Positions 11,460-23,349 are shown, counted from the first letter of the stretch. The stretch is 64,000 nt of DNA from Anomaloglossus baeobatrachus (GCF_048569485.1 NC_134364.1:140379246-140443245), one strand, 5' to 3'. Notes: generated from the letters alone by a model not told the origin. Made by a program: numbers and translations.

Positions 11460-13560
11460 TTCATTTTTACAAGGGAGAAAAGAGAAAGTACACAATACAA
11501 TTTATTGTGCATGTTCTCCTGAGTACGCTGATACCCCATATGTGGTAAAAATCAATTGTTTGGGCGCACGGCAGAGCTCGGAAGGGAAGGAGCGCCATTT
11601 GAATTTTTGAACGCAAAATTAGCTGCACTCATTAGCAGACGCCATGTCGGGTTTGAAGACCCCCTGAGGTGCCTAACCAATGGAGCTCCCCCACAAGTGA
11701 CCCCATTTTGGAAACTAGAGCCCTCAAATAATTTTTCTAGATGTTTGGTGAGCACTTTGAACCCCTGGGGGCTTCACATAAGTTTATAGCGTTGAGCCGT
11801 GAAAAGAAAAAAAATTTTTTTTACAACAAAACGGTTGCTTCAACTAGGTAGCTTTTTTTTTCACAAGGGTAACAGGAAAAAATGCACCATAAAATGTATT
11901 GTGCATTTTCTCCTGAATACGCAGATACCTCATATGTGGTGGAAATCAAATGTTTGGACACACAGCAGTGCTCGGAAGGCAAGGAGCGCCATTTGAATTT
12001 TTGAGTGCAAAATTAGCTGCACCTGTTAGCGGACGCCATGTCGGGTTTGAAGACCCCCTGAGGTGCCTAAACAATGGAGCTCCCCCACAAGTGACCCCAT
12101 TTTGGAAACTAGAGCCCTCAAATAATTGTTCTAGATGTTTGGTGAGCACTTTGAACACCTGGGGGCTTCACAGAAGTTTATAGCGTTGAGCCGTGAAAAG
12201 AAAAAAATTTTTTTTTACAACAAAACGGTTGCTTCAACTAGGTAGCTTTTTTTTTCACAAGGGTAACAGGAAAAAATGCACCATAAAATGTATTGTGCAT
12301 TTTCTCCTGAATACGCAGATACCTCATATGTGGTGGAAATCAAATCTTTGGACACACGGCAGTGCTCGGAAGGCAAGGAGCGCCATTTGAATTTTTGAAT
12401 GCAAAATTAGCTGCACTCATTAGCGGACGCCATGTGGGGTATGAAGACCCCCTGAGGTGCCTAAACAATGGAGCTCCCCCACAAGTCACCCCATTTTGGA
12501 AACTAGAGCCCTCAAATAATTTTTCTAGATGTTTGGTGAGCACTTTGAACACTTGGGGGCTTCACAGAAGTTTATAGCGTTGAGCCGTGAAAAGAAAAAA
12601 AATTTTTTTTACCACAAAACGGTTGCTTCAACTAGGTAGCTTTTTTTTTCACAAGGCTATCAGGAAAAAATGCACCATAAAATGTATTGTGCATTTTCTC
12701 CTGAGTACGCAGATACCTCATATGTGGTGGAAAGTAATTGTTTGGGCGCATGGCGGGGCTCAGAAGAGAAGGAGCGCCATTTGACAGCAAAATTGGTTGG
12801 AATCATTAGCGGACGCCATGTCACGTTTGGAGACCCCCTATGGTGCCTAAACAGTGGAGCTCCCCCACAAGTGACACCATTTTGGAAACTAGAGCCCTCA
12901 AATAATTTTTCTAGATGTTTGATGTGCACTTTGAACACCTGGGGGCTTCACAGAAGTTTATAGCGTTGAGCCGTGAAAAGAAAAAAAATTTTTTTTACCA
13001 CAAAACGGTTGCTTCAACTAAGTAGCTTTTTTTTTCACAAGGCTATCAGGAAAAAATGCACCATAAAATGTATTGTGCATTTTCTCCTGAGTACGCAGAT
13101 ACCTCATATGTGGTGGAAAGTAATTGTTTGGGCGCATGGCGGGGCTCAGAAGAGAAGGAGCGCCATTTGACAGCAAAATTGGTTGGAATCATTAGCGGAC
13201 GCCATGTCACGTTTGGAGACCCCCTATGGTGCCTAAACAGTGGAGCTCCCCCACAAGTGACACCATTTTGGAAACTAGAGCCCTCAAATAATTTTTCTAG
13301 ATGTTTGATGTGCACTTTGAACACCTGGGGGCTTCACAGAAGTTTATAGCGTTGAGCCGTGAAAAGAAAAAAAATTTTTTTTACCACAAAACGGTTGCTT
13401 CAACTAGGTAGCTTTTTTTTTCACAAGGCTATCAGGAAAAAATGCACCATAAAATGTATTGTGCATTTTCTCCTGAGTACGCAGATACCTCATATGTGGT
13501 GGAAATAAATTGTTTGAGCGCATGGCGGGGCTCAGAAGAGAAGGAGCGCCATTTGACTTT
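11460..13560. repeat. 386-394-bp tandem array
   Basis: About five and a half direct copies. Landmarks such as GAAACTAGAGCCCTCAAATA and TGAGCCGTGAAAAGAAAAA recur at spacings of 394, 394, then about 386 bp. The two rightmost full copies (about 12640-13410) are almost identical, so part of the array expanded recently. Short reading frames recur once per unit on both strands and are not genes. Confidence 0.9.
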
Positions 13561-13599
13561 TCAAACGCACAGACGCAGTGCACTGATCGGCCGCTGCAG

Positions 13600-14345
13600 G
13601 ACGCACGGTCGGATGCGATAAAAAAAAGCGTCGGGGATACGTAAAAAAAAGAAAAGTCACGCCAAAAATTGACCATGGATGCAGATCCGTTATGTGCATC
13701 CCTGATCAGCGCTTGGTGGGACGCACGGACGGATGTGATACAAAAAGCGTCGCAAATATGGAAAAAAGTCACGCCAAAAATTGACCATGGATGCCGATCC
13801 GTTATGTGCATCCCTGATCAGCGCTTGGCGGGACGCACGGATGGATGTGATACAAAAAGCGTCGGGGATACGGAAAAAAAAAAGTCACGCCAAAAATTGA
13901 GCAGGGATGCCGATCCGTTATGTGCATCCCTGATCAGCGCTTGGCGGGACGCACAGACGGATGCGATACAAAAAGCGTCGGGGATACGGAAAAAAAAGTC
14001 ACGCCAAAAATTGAGCAGGGATGCCGATCCGTTATCTGCATCCCTGTTCAGCGCTTGGCGGGACGCACGGACGGATGCGATACAAAAAGCGTCGGGGATA
14101 CGGAAAAAAAAAAAAAAGTCACGCCAAAAATTGAGCAGGGATGCCGATCCGTTATCTGCATCCCTGTTCAGCGCTTGGCGGGACGCACGGACGGATGCGA
14201 TACAAAAAGCGTCGGGGATACGGAAAAAAAAAAAAAAGTCACGCCAAAAATTGAGCAGGGATGCCGATCCGTTATCTGCATCCCTGATCAGCGCTTGGCG
14301 GGACGCACGGACAGATGAGGTGTAAAAATGGACAGGGGATACGGA
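13600..14345. repeat. 113-120-bp tandem array
   Basis: Six to seven copies of a unit with AAAAAGCGTCGGGGATACGG, a poly-A run of variable length, then GTCACGCCAAAAATTGA and GCGCTTGGCGGGACGCACGG. Variation in length comes mainly from the A run. Open frames over it are repeat artefacts. Confidence 0.9.
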
Positions 14346-14529
14346 AAAAAAAAAAAAAGTTATACTCACAGTACCCAGAGGACTAGCAGGAGGATCACTG
14401 ACCAGAAGAGCTGCAGAGGAACAGATGGCAGAGAGATGGACAGCTTTACAGGAGCAGCAGGCAGATCAGCAGAATGCCCAGGAAGGACCCAGCGATGGAC
14501 GCAGATGTGATCAGGCCGGTGAAGACAGG

Positions 14530-14900
14530 TAAGAGGACGTCGGGGGAGAGCAGAGGGGGAGAGGGGGGGGTGAGAGCAGAGGGGGGGGTGAGAGCAGAGG
14601 GGGAGGGGGTAGAGCAGAGGGGGAGACCGGAGAGGGAGCTGCAGAACAGAGATAATGGGGGAGGCAGTCAGATCGCGGGGGGAGCAGATCGGGATGTCGG
14701 GGGGGGGGGGGGGGGGGTTGGGGGGAGCAGATCGCGGGGGGGGCACGGCAGGGGCTACCATGGCAGCGCGCAGGGGCACCACGGGAGCGCGCAGGGGCAC
14801 CACGGGAGCGCGCACGGGCTGGCTGCAAAGTGAGCACAGTACTCACGTGCAGCAGCGGTGACAGCTAGGGCGGCGGCGGCGGCGGCAGCAGCGGCGGTGG
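14530..14900. repeat. G-rich and GGC-rich low-complexity block
   Basis: GAGCAGAGGGGGAGAG-type repeats, an unbroken run of about 18 G near 14699-14717, a triplicated GGGGCACCACGGGAGCGCGC unit, and a GGC run near 14872. Strong local G skew and potential for G-quadruplexes. No gene signal. Confidence 0.8.
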
Positions 14901-15013
14901 CGTGGTACCACAAGTACCAGCCACTGCACGCTGCAGACATGTTGGGGGAGGGCTCGCAGGCCAGCACAGGCCTGGGGAGGGCGGCCACCGGCAAATCACA
15001 CCGCCCCACTGCA

Positions 15014-15412
15014 CACTGATTGGAGCGATTGCGCGTCATTGCACGATCGCTCCAATCAGTGCTGCAGGGGCTGGGGGCGGCATGTTTGAGGTCCACCTAT
15101 GATATGCTGCAGCTGCTGCGGCATCTCATAGCTGGATCTCACAGGATCGCACTAATTCGGGCATTATTTTTGCCGAAATTAGTGCGATCGATGTGGTTGG
15201 CGGTTCAGATTTGAACAGCCAATCACATCGATCGTCGATAGGGGGTGGCGATGCCGCCCCCCCTGGGGTCAAGCAAAGGTCCCCTGCTGTAAGAAACAGC
15301 AGGGGACATCATTTGAAAGCCGTTGCTATGGCCACGGCAATCAAATGAAGTTTAGGCAGTAAAATTACGTCCCTGGTCGTTAAGTCACGTTAAAATAGGA
15401 CGTAATTTTACT
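15014..15412. repeat. Series of perfect or near-perfect hairpins
   Basis: Successive inverted repeats: CACTGATTGGAGCGAT with its complement ending at 15061 (16 bp); GATCGCACTAATT pair at about 15145-15190; GATCGATGTGGTTGGC pair at about 15187-15233 (one mismatch); TCCCCTGCTGT pair at about 15279-15305 (11 bp); AGTAAAATTACGTCC pair at about 15358-15412 (15 bp). They tile the right end of the TTAA element. Confidence 0.85.
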
Positions 15413-15537
15413 GCCCGCGGTCGTGAAGGGGTTAAGATGGTGCCAAAGTCAGCCCTAATTTATTACCCGAATTGGGAGGGCGTCGAAAACATGGTAAAAA
15501 AGAGGATGTAAATTCCTGGACATCCCGGTAGCCTTGG

Positions 15538-16631
15538 TGTGCCGCCCCGGCGCAGACCGGAGTGGTCGTGGCTCGATGGGTCCGGACCCAGGCTCGGCAC
15601 TCACTCCTATCCTTGAAAGGGGATTATTTACAGGGGAGAAGTTCATGACGCCACCAGCGGGTTGCGGTAATGGGAGTACTGCCGCTGCTGGCAGGAGTAC
15701 CGGGGCAGATGGTGTGGAGCAGCAAGGTGTCAGTCCCTCCGCAGGTAGGGAAGGCCCCAGCCTCTGGGGTTTTGGCAAGATGTTTGGGAGTGCAGGGTGC
15801 AGGGGAACCAGGTTACTCACTGTGGGTAGTCATGGTGCTGGATCAGGATTATAAAGCAGACGCTCACACTGAAGATAAACCAAAGACTCTGTGCATCACA
15901 GTCTCTACAGGGGAGCCCCTCCAGGTGTCCGTTCCCACCGGTGTCACTTGGTAATCCGGAGCCGCCTCCGTGACAAGTTAGTTCTCTGTTGTGGCCCCTT
16001 GGCTTGAAGCTGTTGGGGCCCCGCTCACTATATTTTAGTGTAGCTGTGTTCTTGATGGCTGACACTTGGGATTTTAGTGGGCCGCGTTACTGGAAAGCCC
16101 TATCCCTTGTCGCCTTCAATCTCTGAGCTTTTAGGGAAGTTCATAAAGAGACTCTCCCTTCCAGGTTAATTATCAGGACATTGAACCGGGTCCTAATCTA
16201 GGGTCCTGTACCCTGTCATGCTCGGTACCGGTGAGTTCTTTTGGGGTTTCTGATGCCGATAATCCTCCTAGACTATGTCTGTCGCACCCTCCCAATGTCA
16301 CTTTCACCGGTCCCCGACTCCTCTAATTCCGGACCACCGTCTGCAACCCAACCTCGGTCTAGCTCTCCGGGAACTACCACTCCAGCTCCTCACTCTTTGA
16401 GGGATCTCACTCTTCTCTCTTTCTTCCCTCCCACCAGTCTTACTGACCCCTAGGTGGGTAGCCTTATTCCGCTTAACCAACCCACTGGTGTGTCTGACAG
16501 GTGTGATTGGGATTTGTGCTGATGGTAGTGGCACCGGTTTCTTAGGAACCTGGAACCATGTGGGGTGGTCCTGCAACCTGAGTAAGGATTGCAGTACCCT
16601 GAGGCTCCCTGATATATCCAGGGGTGCCACA
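15538..16631 (-). mobile_element. Solo LTR of the 4-bp-TSD family (LTR-B)
   Basis: Begins TGTGCCGCCCC and ends GGGGTGCCACA in plus orientation; reads on the minus strand. A perfect 4-bp duplication, TTGG, is at 15534-15537 and 16632-16635. It lies in the Penelope-like element. It is the uninterrupted reference copy for LTR-A. Solo, fossil. Confidence 0.9.
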
Positions 16632-17002
16632 TTGGCATAAGATGTTCCAATGACTTCTGATTAATTTATGGATCTTATACATGAATGGGTGGGATCTGTG
16701 TACAAACGCCAGGCGATGCCCTTTAGCCATTCTTGTGGGGAAGGTAGTGCTAACTGTGTCTTTACTCAGTTTCCCGCTTGGATAGCCCCTGGCTCTAAAC
16801 TTGGATTCCATCTCCTGTAGTCTTTTCTGTTTGGTATCTGCATCAGACTCCAAATCTTCTCACATGTGGAGACTATCAAGGACAAAGGAACCAAATAGGC
16901 CAAAGAGGAAATGGAGATGTGGGGGACAATACTGCCGACATGATAAGGTCCCCAATCAGGACCAGGTCCCAGGTATGACATTAAAAATGTTGTTTATTTT
17001 GC

Positions 17003-17210
17003 ATGTTATGTGACATTATTTGTGGTTTATACTACACTATGTATTTGCACCCTTTTGAGACATTAAGGCTTTATTCCTTATTGTTTTTTCACTTACGTTG
17101 TAGTGTGAATCTGAGGAAGGTGAAGTGACCGCAGCGTTGTTTGTCTCACACATCACCCTGCTTGTTAATAAAAATTCTTGAATCTTCTATCAATTTGTGT
17201 GCCGGATTTG
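17003..17210. repeat. Right arm of Penelope-like inverted repeat
   Basis: Partner of 9540-9752 in opposite orientation. It lies upstream of the minus-strand coding pieces, where Penelope-like elements often carry a partial terminal copy. Confidence 0.75.
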
Positions 17211-17389
17211 AAATATTTCTATCTGAGCACCAAAAACAAAGTTATTCCAGAAGAGCCATTCTTCTGAGTCCTTGTTCATCAATAATGTTTGCCCCAGAAC
17301 CACTAACTAGAAAGACTGTAATAGGGACATCTGGGCCCCCAACCTTAACTATTGTGGGTTATGAACACTGAGACTCCACTTCTGGATTA

Positions 17390-17862
17390 TGGCCCCAAAA
17401 GTCACAGGAGCCTTCAGTAGTTTAGAAATTCTTCTGTAACCAATGCCATCAGGATGTTTTGCAACAATAAGGTTGCAAAAGTCTTTGAGACAGCTCATTG
17501 GTTTTACCCATCATGAGATGTTTCATGTGTGGCACCTTGGTAATGAGACATCTTTTTCAGTTGAACCAGCTGATATTATTTGTCACTAAGTGGCAGGATT
17601 GCTTTCAGCTGATGTGATGACTTTCCATGACGTTTGCACCGCCTCTTTTTTCATGTGTTTAATAATTTTTCCCCATGTCATTTCTCATTATTACATATCT
17701 ATAAATGTAAGGACATCTATGGTTTGATTTCTTTGCCTGTGTGGATTGGATCGGTTGTTCCCGACATCGGATGATAAGTTCAGGTCAATGGCAGCTTTAG
17801 AAATATATTTACCTAGAAATCTGGTGACGTGTTGAATACTTATTTCACACACTGTAAGTAGG
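17390..17862. mobile_element. Right end of an unclassified DNA transposon
   Basis: The terminus AATACTTATTTCACACACTGTA at 17841-17862 resembles the family of ends that read TACAGTG...AAATAAGTATT in Tc1-like and related elements, and the preceding AT-rich block looks like transposon sequence. I found no left end, so this is a truncated copy. Assignment is tentative. Confidence 0.4.
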
Positions 17863-19019
17863 ATTGGTGCAGGTTCCCGCTCTCACACCTGTGGCGGTTG
17901 AGCTTACTGACTGCATCAGATAAATATTCACATATCAGATAAGCTAAGTGGTGGGGAATGGGGCGTCTTTGCTGGAGATGGGGGGGAGGGGGGGGGCTGC
18001 ACCTAACAGCAGAATACAAAATGATAATTGGCTGATGCTTTTTCCCAGAATTCTTGCAGGCTCCAGGCACAGCTCTCACAGAAAGCCATGCTTAGTAGAT
18101 CAGGACACCCAGGCGCACTATACAGGGGGAGGGTGGATGCCCCGGACGTCGTATACCAGCCGCCGCCTTTATTTGGAAGTCTTTTATGGACAGTCGGACA
18201 TAAAATATACGGCCGTTCGGAGAGCGAGGAAAACATCTCACAGACTGAAATATTTAAGAGGTTTGATCCTGCGGCCTCCGCCATGTTCTGGAGGATGGGG
18301 GCTTTAATAATGCATCGCTCATAATCTGCTGTGTAGACGGCTGCGCCGGGGGGCGGGGGGCTTACAGCCATATATCACCAAGACTCTAATAAACACGTCA
18401 CTCGCACCGCGCCACAAACTCAATCCAATCATCCCAGTGAACAGACGCCATGTCTGACGCAGTGCCGGCTCTGCGGTATTATACCGTGGCGACAGGGGAC
18501 CATTAACCCCTCCACTTCCACGCTAAGAGAAAACAAAAAGTGAGGAACAACTGACTACCGCCCCAAACATCCACCATCAGTCTATGGACTACTCCCGCCA
18601 CCGTTACTGATTTCTGATGCTGATCCATTTGCTGCTGCATGTATCTCACCAGTCACTGACTAATTATTATGCAGTCACTGAGCACTGACCATCATTACCC
18701 ATCAGTCCGCAGGAAGGACAAAAATGGGTCCACCCCTCTCTTATAGAGATTACGGCTGCTACATGAATTGCCATGTTACATGCTGGGCTCTCCAGGCTTA
18801 ATGGTGATTCTGTGGTATAAGAGATATTGACCAATTACCTGTGTAGTTGCAGCACAGTGCACATAATATCAGTCTCAATGTGATTTCATGTCTGCTGCAC
18901 ACCGTCATGTGTGATGCTGGCAACTGCTGAGTAATATATGGAAAAAAAAAACAACTGTAACAAGCCCAGACAAGTTGCCACTGACTAGTAGTGAGTTCTA
19001 AAGAATAAAAACAGTTAAC
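17863..19019. other. Low-repeat stretch without a supported gene
   Basis: More than 1 kb without tandem structure, transposon termini or coding motifs I recognise. A G run lies at 17980-17996 and a GC-rich patch at 18340-18360. Several short open frames overlap on both strands without domain signal. It may be ordinary single-copy intergenic DNA. Confidence 0.5.
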
Positions 19020-19730
19020 ACACTGAGCTGCAGGGTGAAATACTGGGATATCTCACACCATGGGTGTGTACAGAGAGCTATCATCTCCTATGCAAGTTCC
19101 CAGTGAGACACATGTAGAGTTACAGCCGGGCAGATACAGAAAACAGGTATCATGGGGAGAACATACAAACTCTTTACAGATGTTTTCCCTAGTTGGATTT
19201 GAGTCCAGGCCCATAGTGCTGCACAACAGTAGTGCTAAGTACTGAGCTCTCATGCTGCCCCAGTATGACTTCTTGGAGAATAATAGATGGTCTTCATTTG
19301 AGTGTCTGTACCAAAGCATGGAAGACTTTTGTGACGCCACTGCACTGACTGATAGTGGGAAGTAAAGAGTTTAAACAGTTAACCCACTGAGCTGTGGTGT
19401 GAAATGCTAGGATATCGAAAGTATGGCGATATCATTATTATTATTGCCATCATTTTCTTTCCAAATTCCCAGCGAGACACATGCACACTGGTAGCCAGGC
19501 AGATACAGGAAACTCATGTCACGGGGAGAACATACACATTTTTGCATATGTTTTCCTTGGTTGGATTTGAACCCAGGACCCCAGCGCTGCACCGTAGTAA
19601 TGCTAAGCACTGTGCCCCCATGCTGCGTCAGTATGACTGCTTAGAAAATAATAGACGGTCTCCATTTGCGTGTCTGTACTGTGGCATGGCAGACTTTCGT
19701 GATGTGTCCGGTGGCCCCCAGCAGACGAGC
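19020..19730. repeat. Diverged tandem duplication with LINE-tail-like motif
   Basis: Two head-to-tail copies of about 360 bp (starting near 19015 and 19372, each with CAGTTAAC-CACTGAGCTG). Each contains GGGGAGAACATACA followed by GTTTTCC..GTTGGATTTGA and the GTGCTAAG/TGCTGC motif, a block resembling the conserved 3' region of L2-type LINEs and their SINEs. The copies differ considerably, so the duplication is old. Confidence 0.65.
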
Positions 19731-20284
19731 GTGTGATGAATCTCTGAGGTGTGGGGGTTGCCTGACAGTCCGCAATCTAGAATCAGACTTCAGGAGAACT
19801 CCGTGTACCACATTGATTTTCTGATCCTCTCCAGGATGCCTGTAAATAAGAGAGATGAGAGAATGACACGGATGAGAGGCTGGCAGACCGAGGAGATGGC
19901 GGCAAAATGTATGCTGCCTGAAAGGCCCATTACATCCGCCCGCTCCCGGGAGACTGCGCTCTGCTCCTCAAACCCTAAGAGACATACCTGCTGGAAATGT
20001 GCTGGGGCCTTCACACCTACACCGCGCTCTCCGGGCCGGCCGTCCAGATCGCAGCGCACACACATCGCCACCACACCAGGGGGAATAATGGAAATTAATT
20101 TGGCACAGAGGACGCTCTCAAGAAGGCTCTTCATCCGCCTCACTGCCGCGCTGAGATCACACATCACTATGTGCATGCTAGCCGCAAGCTCCAGACACAC
20201 TGACCGGGAACCTCATACAGGGGTGCAATATCCGGAAAGAGCACGGCCTAGGATATTACAAGAAGCTCACAATGTACAAATGTA
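19731..20284. other. No recognised feature
   Basis: About 550 bp with one 178-codon open frame on the plus strand, but no domain, splice or repeat signal that would support a gene. Confidence 0.5.
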
Positions 20285-21668
20285 ATCCAGAACCACAGAT
20301 CAAGAAATATTCAATACAGAGATATAATCAAGAACTTTGGTAGCAGGTGCTCACAATCCAGAACCTCAATAAGAAGAACCCATAATCTAAAGACAAAATA
20401 CAAAACCTTGAGCAAGAAGCTTAGAATCTAGAGCCTCAGCACAATGAATATACAAGCTAAATATATAACCCAGAGCCATAGTTCAACGCACTTACAATAC
20501 AAAAGAACTAGAATACCAATGCAAAGGAAATATAATCCAGAACCTAAATACACAGAATAGACAATCTAGAAATATAATCCCAAACCTCAGTACAATGAGT
20601 TTATAAGGTAGATATTTAATCCAGACCCACAATGCCGAGAATATACAATGTAAGTATATAATCCAGACTCTCAGTATAATAAATGTTTAATCTAGATATG
20701 TAATTCAGAACCGCAGTACAATGTGTTTGTAATAGAGATATTATCCAGAACCACAGTACAGACAATATGAAATCTAAAGATATAATCCAAAACCTTAGTA
20801 CAATGAAAATATGATCTAGAGATATAATGCAAAGCCTCAGAACAACGAATATACAAGCTACACGTATAATCCAGAGCCTCAGTACAAAGAATATACAAGC
20901 TACACATATAATCCAGAGCCTCAGTACAAAGAATATACAAGCTACACATATAATCCAGAGCCTCAGTACAAAGAATATACAAGCTACACATATAATCCAG
21001 AGCCTCAGTACAAAGAATATACAAGCTACACATATAATCCAGAGCCTCAGTACAAAGAATATACAAGCTACACATATGATCCAGAACCTCAGTACAAGGA
21101 ATATAAAATCTAGAAATATAATCCATAGCCTCAGTACAAGGGACATAGAATCTAGAAATATATTCCAGAACCTCAGTACAAGAAATATAAAATCTAGAGA
21201 TACAATCCAGAACCTCAGGACAAGGGACATATAATCTAGGTATATATATATAATCCAGAGCCTCAGTACAAGGAATATACGATGTATAAATATACTCCAG
21301 AGCGTCGATACAATGAATGTACAATCTACAGATATAATCTATAACCTCAGTGCAAGGGACATAGAATCTAGATATATAATCCAGAACCGCAGTACAAGGG
21401 ACATAGAATCTAGATATATAATCCAGAACTTCAGTACACGGAATATACAACCTACAGATATAATCTAGAACCTCAGTAAAAAGAATATACAATCCTGAGA
21501 TACAATCCAGAACCTCAGTACAAGGGACATAGAATCTAGAAATATATTCCAGAACCTGAGCACAAGGGACATATAATCTATATAATCCAGAGCCTCGGTA
21601 CAAGGAATATACAATCTATAAATTTAATCCAGAGCGTCGATACAATGGATGTACAATCTACAGATATA
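20285..21668. repeat. About 40-bp host minisatellite, first segment
   Basis: Irregular units of ATATAATCCAGAACCTCAGT + ACAAGGAATATACAATCTAG with many point variants, including five nearly identical 60-bp higher-order units at 20870-21080. The same array resumes at 24111-24652 and 34466-34512, so everything between is inserted DNA. Long frames (for example 20692-21603 minus) are repeat artefacts. Confidence 0.9.
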
Positions 21669-23303
21669 CAGTCATATGAAAAAGTTTGGGCACCCCTATT
21701 AATGTTAACCTTTTTTCTTTATAACAATTTGGGTTTTTGCTATTTCAGTTTCATATATCTAATAACTGATGGACTCAGTAATATTTCTGGATTGAAATGA
21801 GGTTTATTGTACTAACAGAAAATGGGCAATCCGCATTTAAACAAAATTTGACCAGTGCGAAAGTATGGGCACCTCAACATAAAAGTGACATTACTATTTT
21901 GTAGATCCTCCTTTTGCAGAAATCCCAGCCTCTAGTCGCTTCCTGTAGCTTTTAATGAGTTCCTGGATCCTGGATGAAGATAGATTTGAACATTCCTGTT
22001 TACAAAACAATTCCAGTTCAGTTAAGTTTGATGGTCGCCGAGCATGGACAGCCGCTTCACATCATCCCACAGATGTTCAATGATATTCAGGTCTGGGGAC
22101 TGGGATGGCCATTCCAGAACATTGTAATTGTTCCTCTGCATGAATGCCTGAGTAGATTTGGAGCGGTGTTTTGGATCATTGTCTTGCTGAAATATCCATC
22201 CCCTGCGTAACTTCAACTTCATCACTGATTCTTGCACATTATTGTCAAGAATCTGCTGATACTGAGTTGAATCCATGCGACCCTCAACTTTAACAAGATT
22301 CCCGGTGCCGACATTGGCCACACAGCCCCAAAGCATGATGGAACCTCCACCAAATTTTACTGTGGGTAGCAAGTGCTTTTTTTGGAATGACGTGTTTTTT
22401 TTGCCTCCATGCATAACGCCTTTTTGTATGACCAAACAACTCAATCTTTGTTTCATCAGTCCACAGGACCTTCTTCCAAAATGTAACTGGCTTGTCCAAA
22501 TGTGCTTTTGCATACCTCAGGCGACTGTGTTTGTGGCATGCTTGCAGAAACGGCTTCTTTCGCATCACTCTCCCATACAGCTTCTCCTTGTGCAACGTGC
22601 GCTGTATTGTTGACCGATGCACAGTGAAACCATCTGCAGCAAGATGAAGCTGCAGGTCTTTGGAGGTGATCTGTGGATTGTCCTTGACTGTTCTCACCAT
22701 TCTTCTTCTCTGCCTTTCTGATATTTTTCTTGGCCTGCCACTTCTGGGTTTAACAAGAACTGTACCTGTGTTCTTCCATTTCCTTACTATGTTCCTCACA
22801 GTGGAAACTGACAGTTTAAATCTCTGAGACAACTTTTTGTACCTTCCCCTGAACAACTATGTTAAATAATCTTTGTTTTCAGATCATTTGAGAGTTGATT
22901 TGAGGAGCCCATGATGCCACTCTTCATAGGAGATTCAAATAGGACAACAACTTGCAAGTGGCCACCTTAAATACCTTTCTCATGATTGGATACACCTGCC
23001 TATGAAGTGCAAAGCTCAATGAGGTTACAAAACCAATTTAGTGCTTTAGTAAGTCAGTAAAAAGTAACTAGGAGTGTTCAAATCAAGAAATTGATAAGGG
23101 TACCCATACTTCTGCACCGGTCAAATTTTGTTTAAATGTGGATTGCACATTTTCTGTTAGTACAATAAACCTCATTTCAATCCAGAAATATTACTCAGTC
23201 CATCAGTTATTAGATAAATGAAATTGAAATAGCAAAAACCCAAATTGTTCTAAAGAAAAAAGGTTAACATTAATAGGGGTGCCCAAACTTTTTCATGTGA
23301 CTG
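21669..23303 (-). mobile_element. Tc1 transposon, 1.6 kb, long terminal inverted repeats
   Basis: Termini CAGTCATATGAAAAAGTTTG and the inverted CAAACTTTTTCATGTGACTG. The terminal inverted repeats extend about 190-210 bp and carry an inner direct repeat (TTTGGGCACC recurs as GTATGGGCACC), the IR/DR layout of vertebrate Tc1 elements. TA precedes the left end; the right flank reads CA, so the TA duplication is mutated or lost. It sits in the 40-bp minisatellite. Confidence 0.92.
21894..22912 (-). pseudogene. Tc1 transposase, decayed
   Basis: Starts MGSSNQLSNDLKTKII at 22912 and ends with AGISAKGGSTK before a stop at 21894, giving about 340 codons, the normal length. Visible in order: two helix-turn-helix motifs with the GRPRK hook (SGRPRKISERQRRRMV); the catalytic block LWTDETKIELFG; GGGSIMLWGC; FQQDNDPKH with the second D; and WPSQSPDLNIIEHLW with the final E. 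The copy is inactive: a stop follows KII near codon 17, one frame change falls between the TDETKIELFG and GGGSIMLWG blocks, and another near 22020. The catalytic triad residues are otherwise kept. Function in life: cut-and-paste transposition in the nucleus. Confidence 0.92.
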
Positions 23304-23337
23304 CAATCTGTAACCTCAGTGCAAGGGACATATAATC

Positions 23338-23349
23338 TAGATATATATA

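Larger units (their letters stand above)
10808..15431. mobile_element. TTAA-flanked DNA element, 4.6 kb, repeat-rich
   Basis: TTAA occurs at both borders (10804-10807 and 15432-15435). The ends are inverted: CCCCTTCACCCCCGG on the left and CGGTCGTGAAGGGG on the right. TTAA duplication is typical of piggyBac and Kolobok superfamilies; termini starting CCC favour a piggyBac-like assignment, but no transposase is present. It interrupts Penelope-like coding sequence, which resumes on both sides. The interior has an AT-rich left part, a ~390-bp tandem array, a ~120-bp tandem array, a GC-rich block with long G runs, and a series of hairpins. Confidence 0.8.
9540..17210 (-). mobile_element. Penelope-like retroelement, split by two insertions
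   Basis: Three minus-strand coding pieces read in order. 16632-16985 has FRARGYPSGKL and KIHKLIRSHWNIL (region after the RT). 15432-15537 is a short linker. 10537-10803 has SPRRGGDRVKLLKQWETFWI and FLKTLEPRGLNRDFD, the C-terminal end of the GIY-YIG endonuclease region. A TTAA-flanked element (10808-15431) and a solo LTR (15538-16631) separate them. The whole is bracketed by a roughly 210-bp inverted repeat, as some Penelope copies are. The RT core is not present, so the copy is broken. Confidence 0.75.

Noticed and set aside
13669-14369. Frames of 132-218 codons with a repeated RLAGRTDGCDTKSVGDTEKK motif
   Set aside because: Periodic with the ~120-bp array; variable poly-A length changes the frame from unit to unit.
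17948-18371. Possible host exon with several overlapping frames
   Set aside because: No splice-site pair, domain or codon bias could be supported; frames on both strands are equally long.
19749-20285. 178-codon plus-strand frame as a gene
   Set aside because: Low-complexity, charged mixture without a recognisable motif, ending exactly where the minisatellite starts.
20616-21603. Isoleucine/leucine-rich 204- and 303-codon minus-strand frames that look membrane-like
   Set aside because: They follow the period of the 40-bp host minisatellite and end with it.
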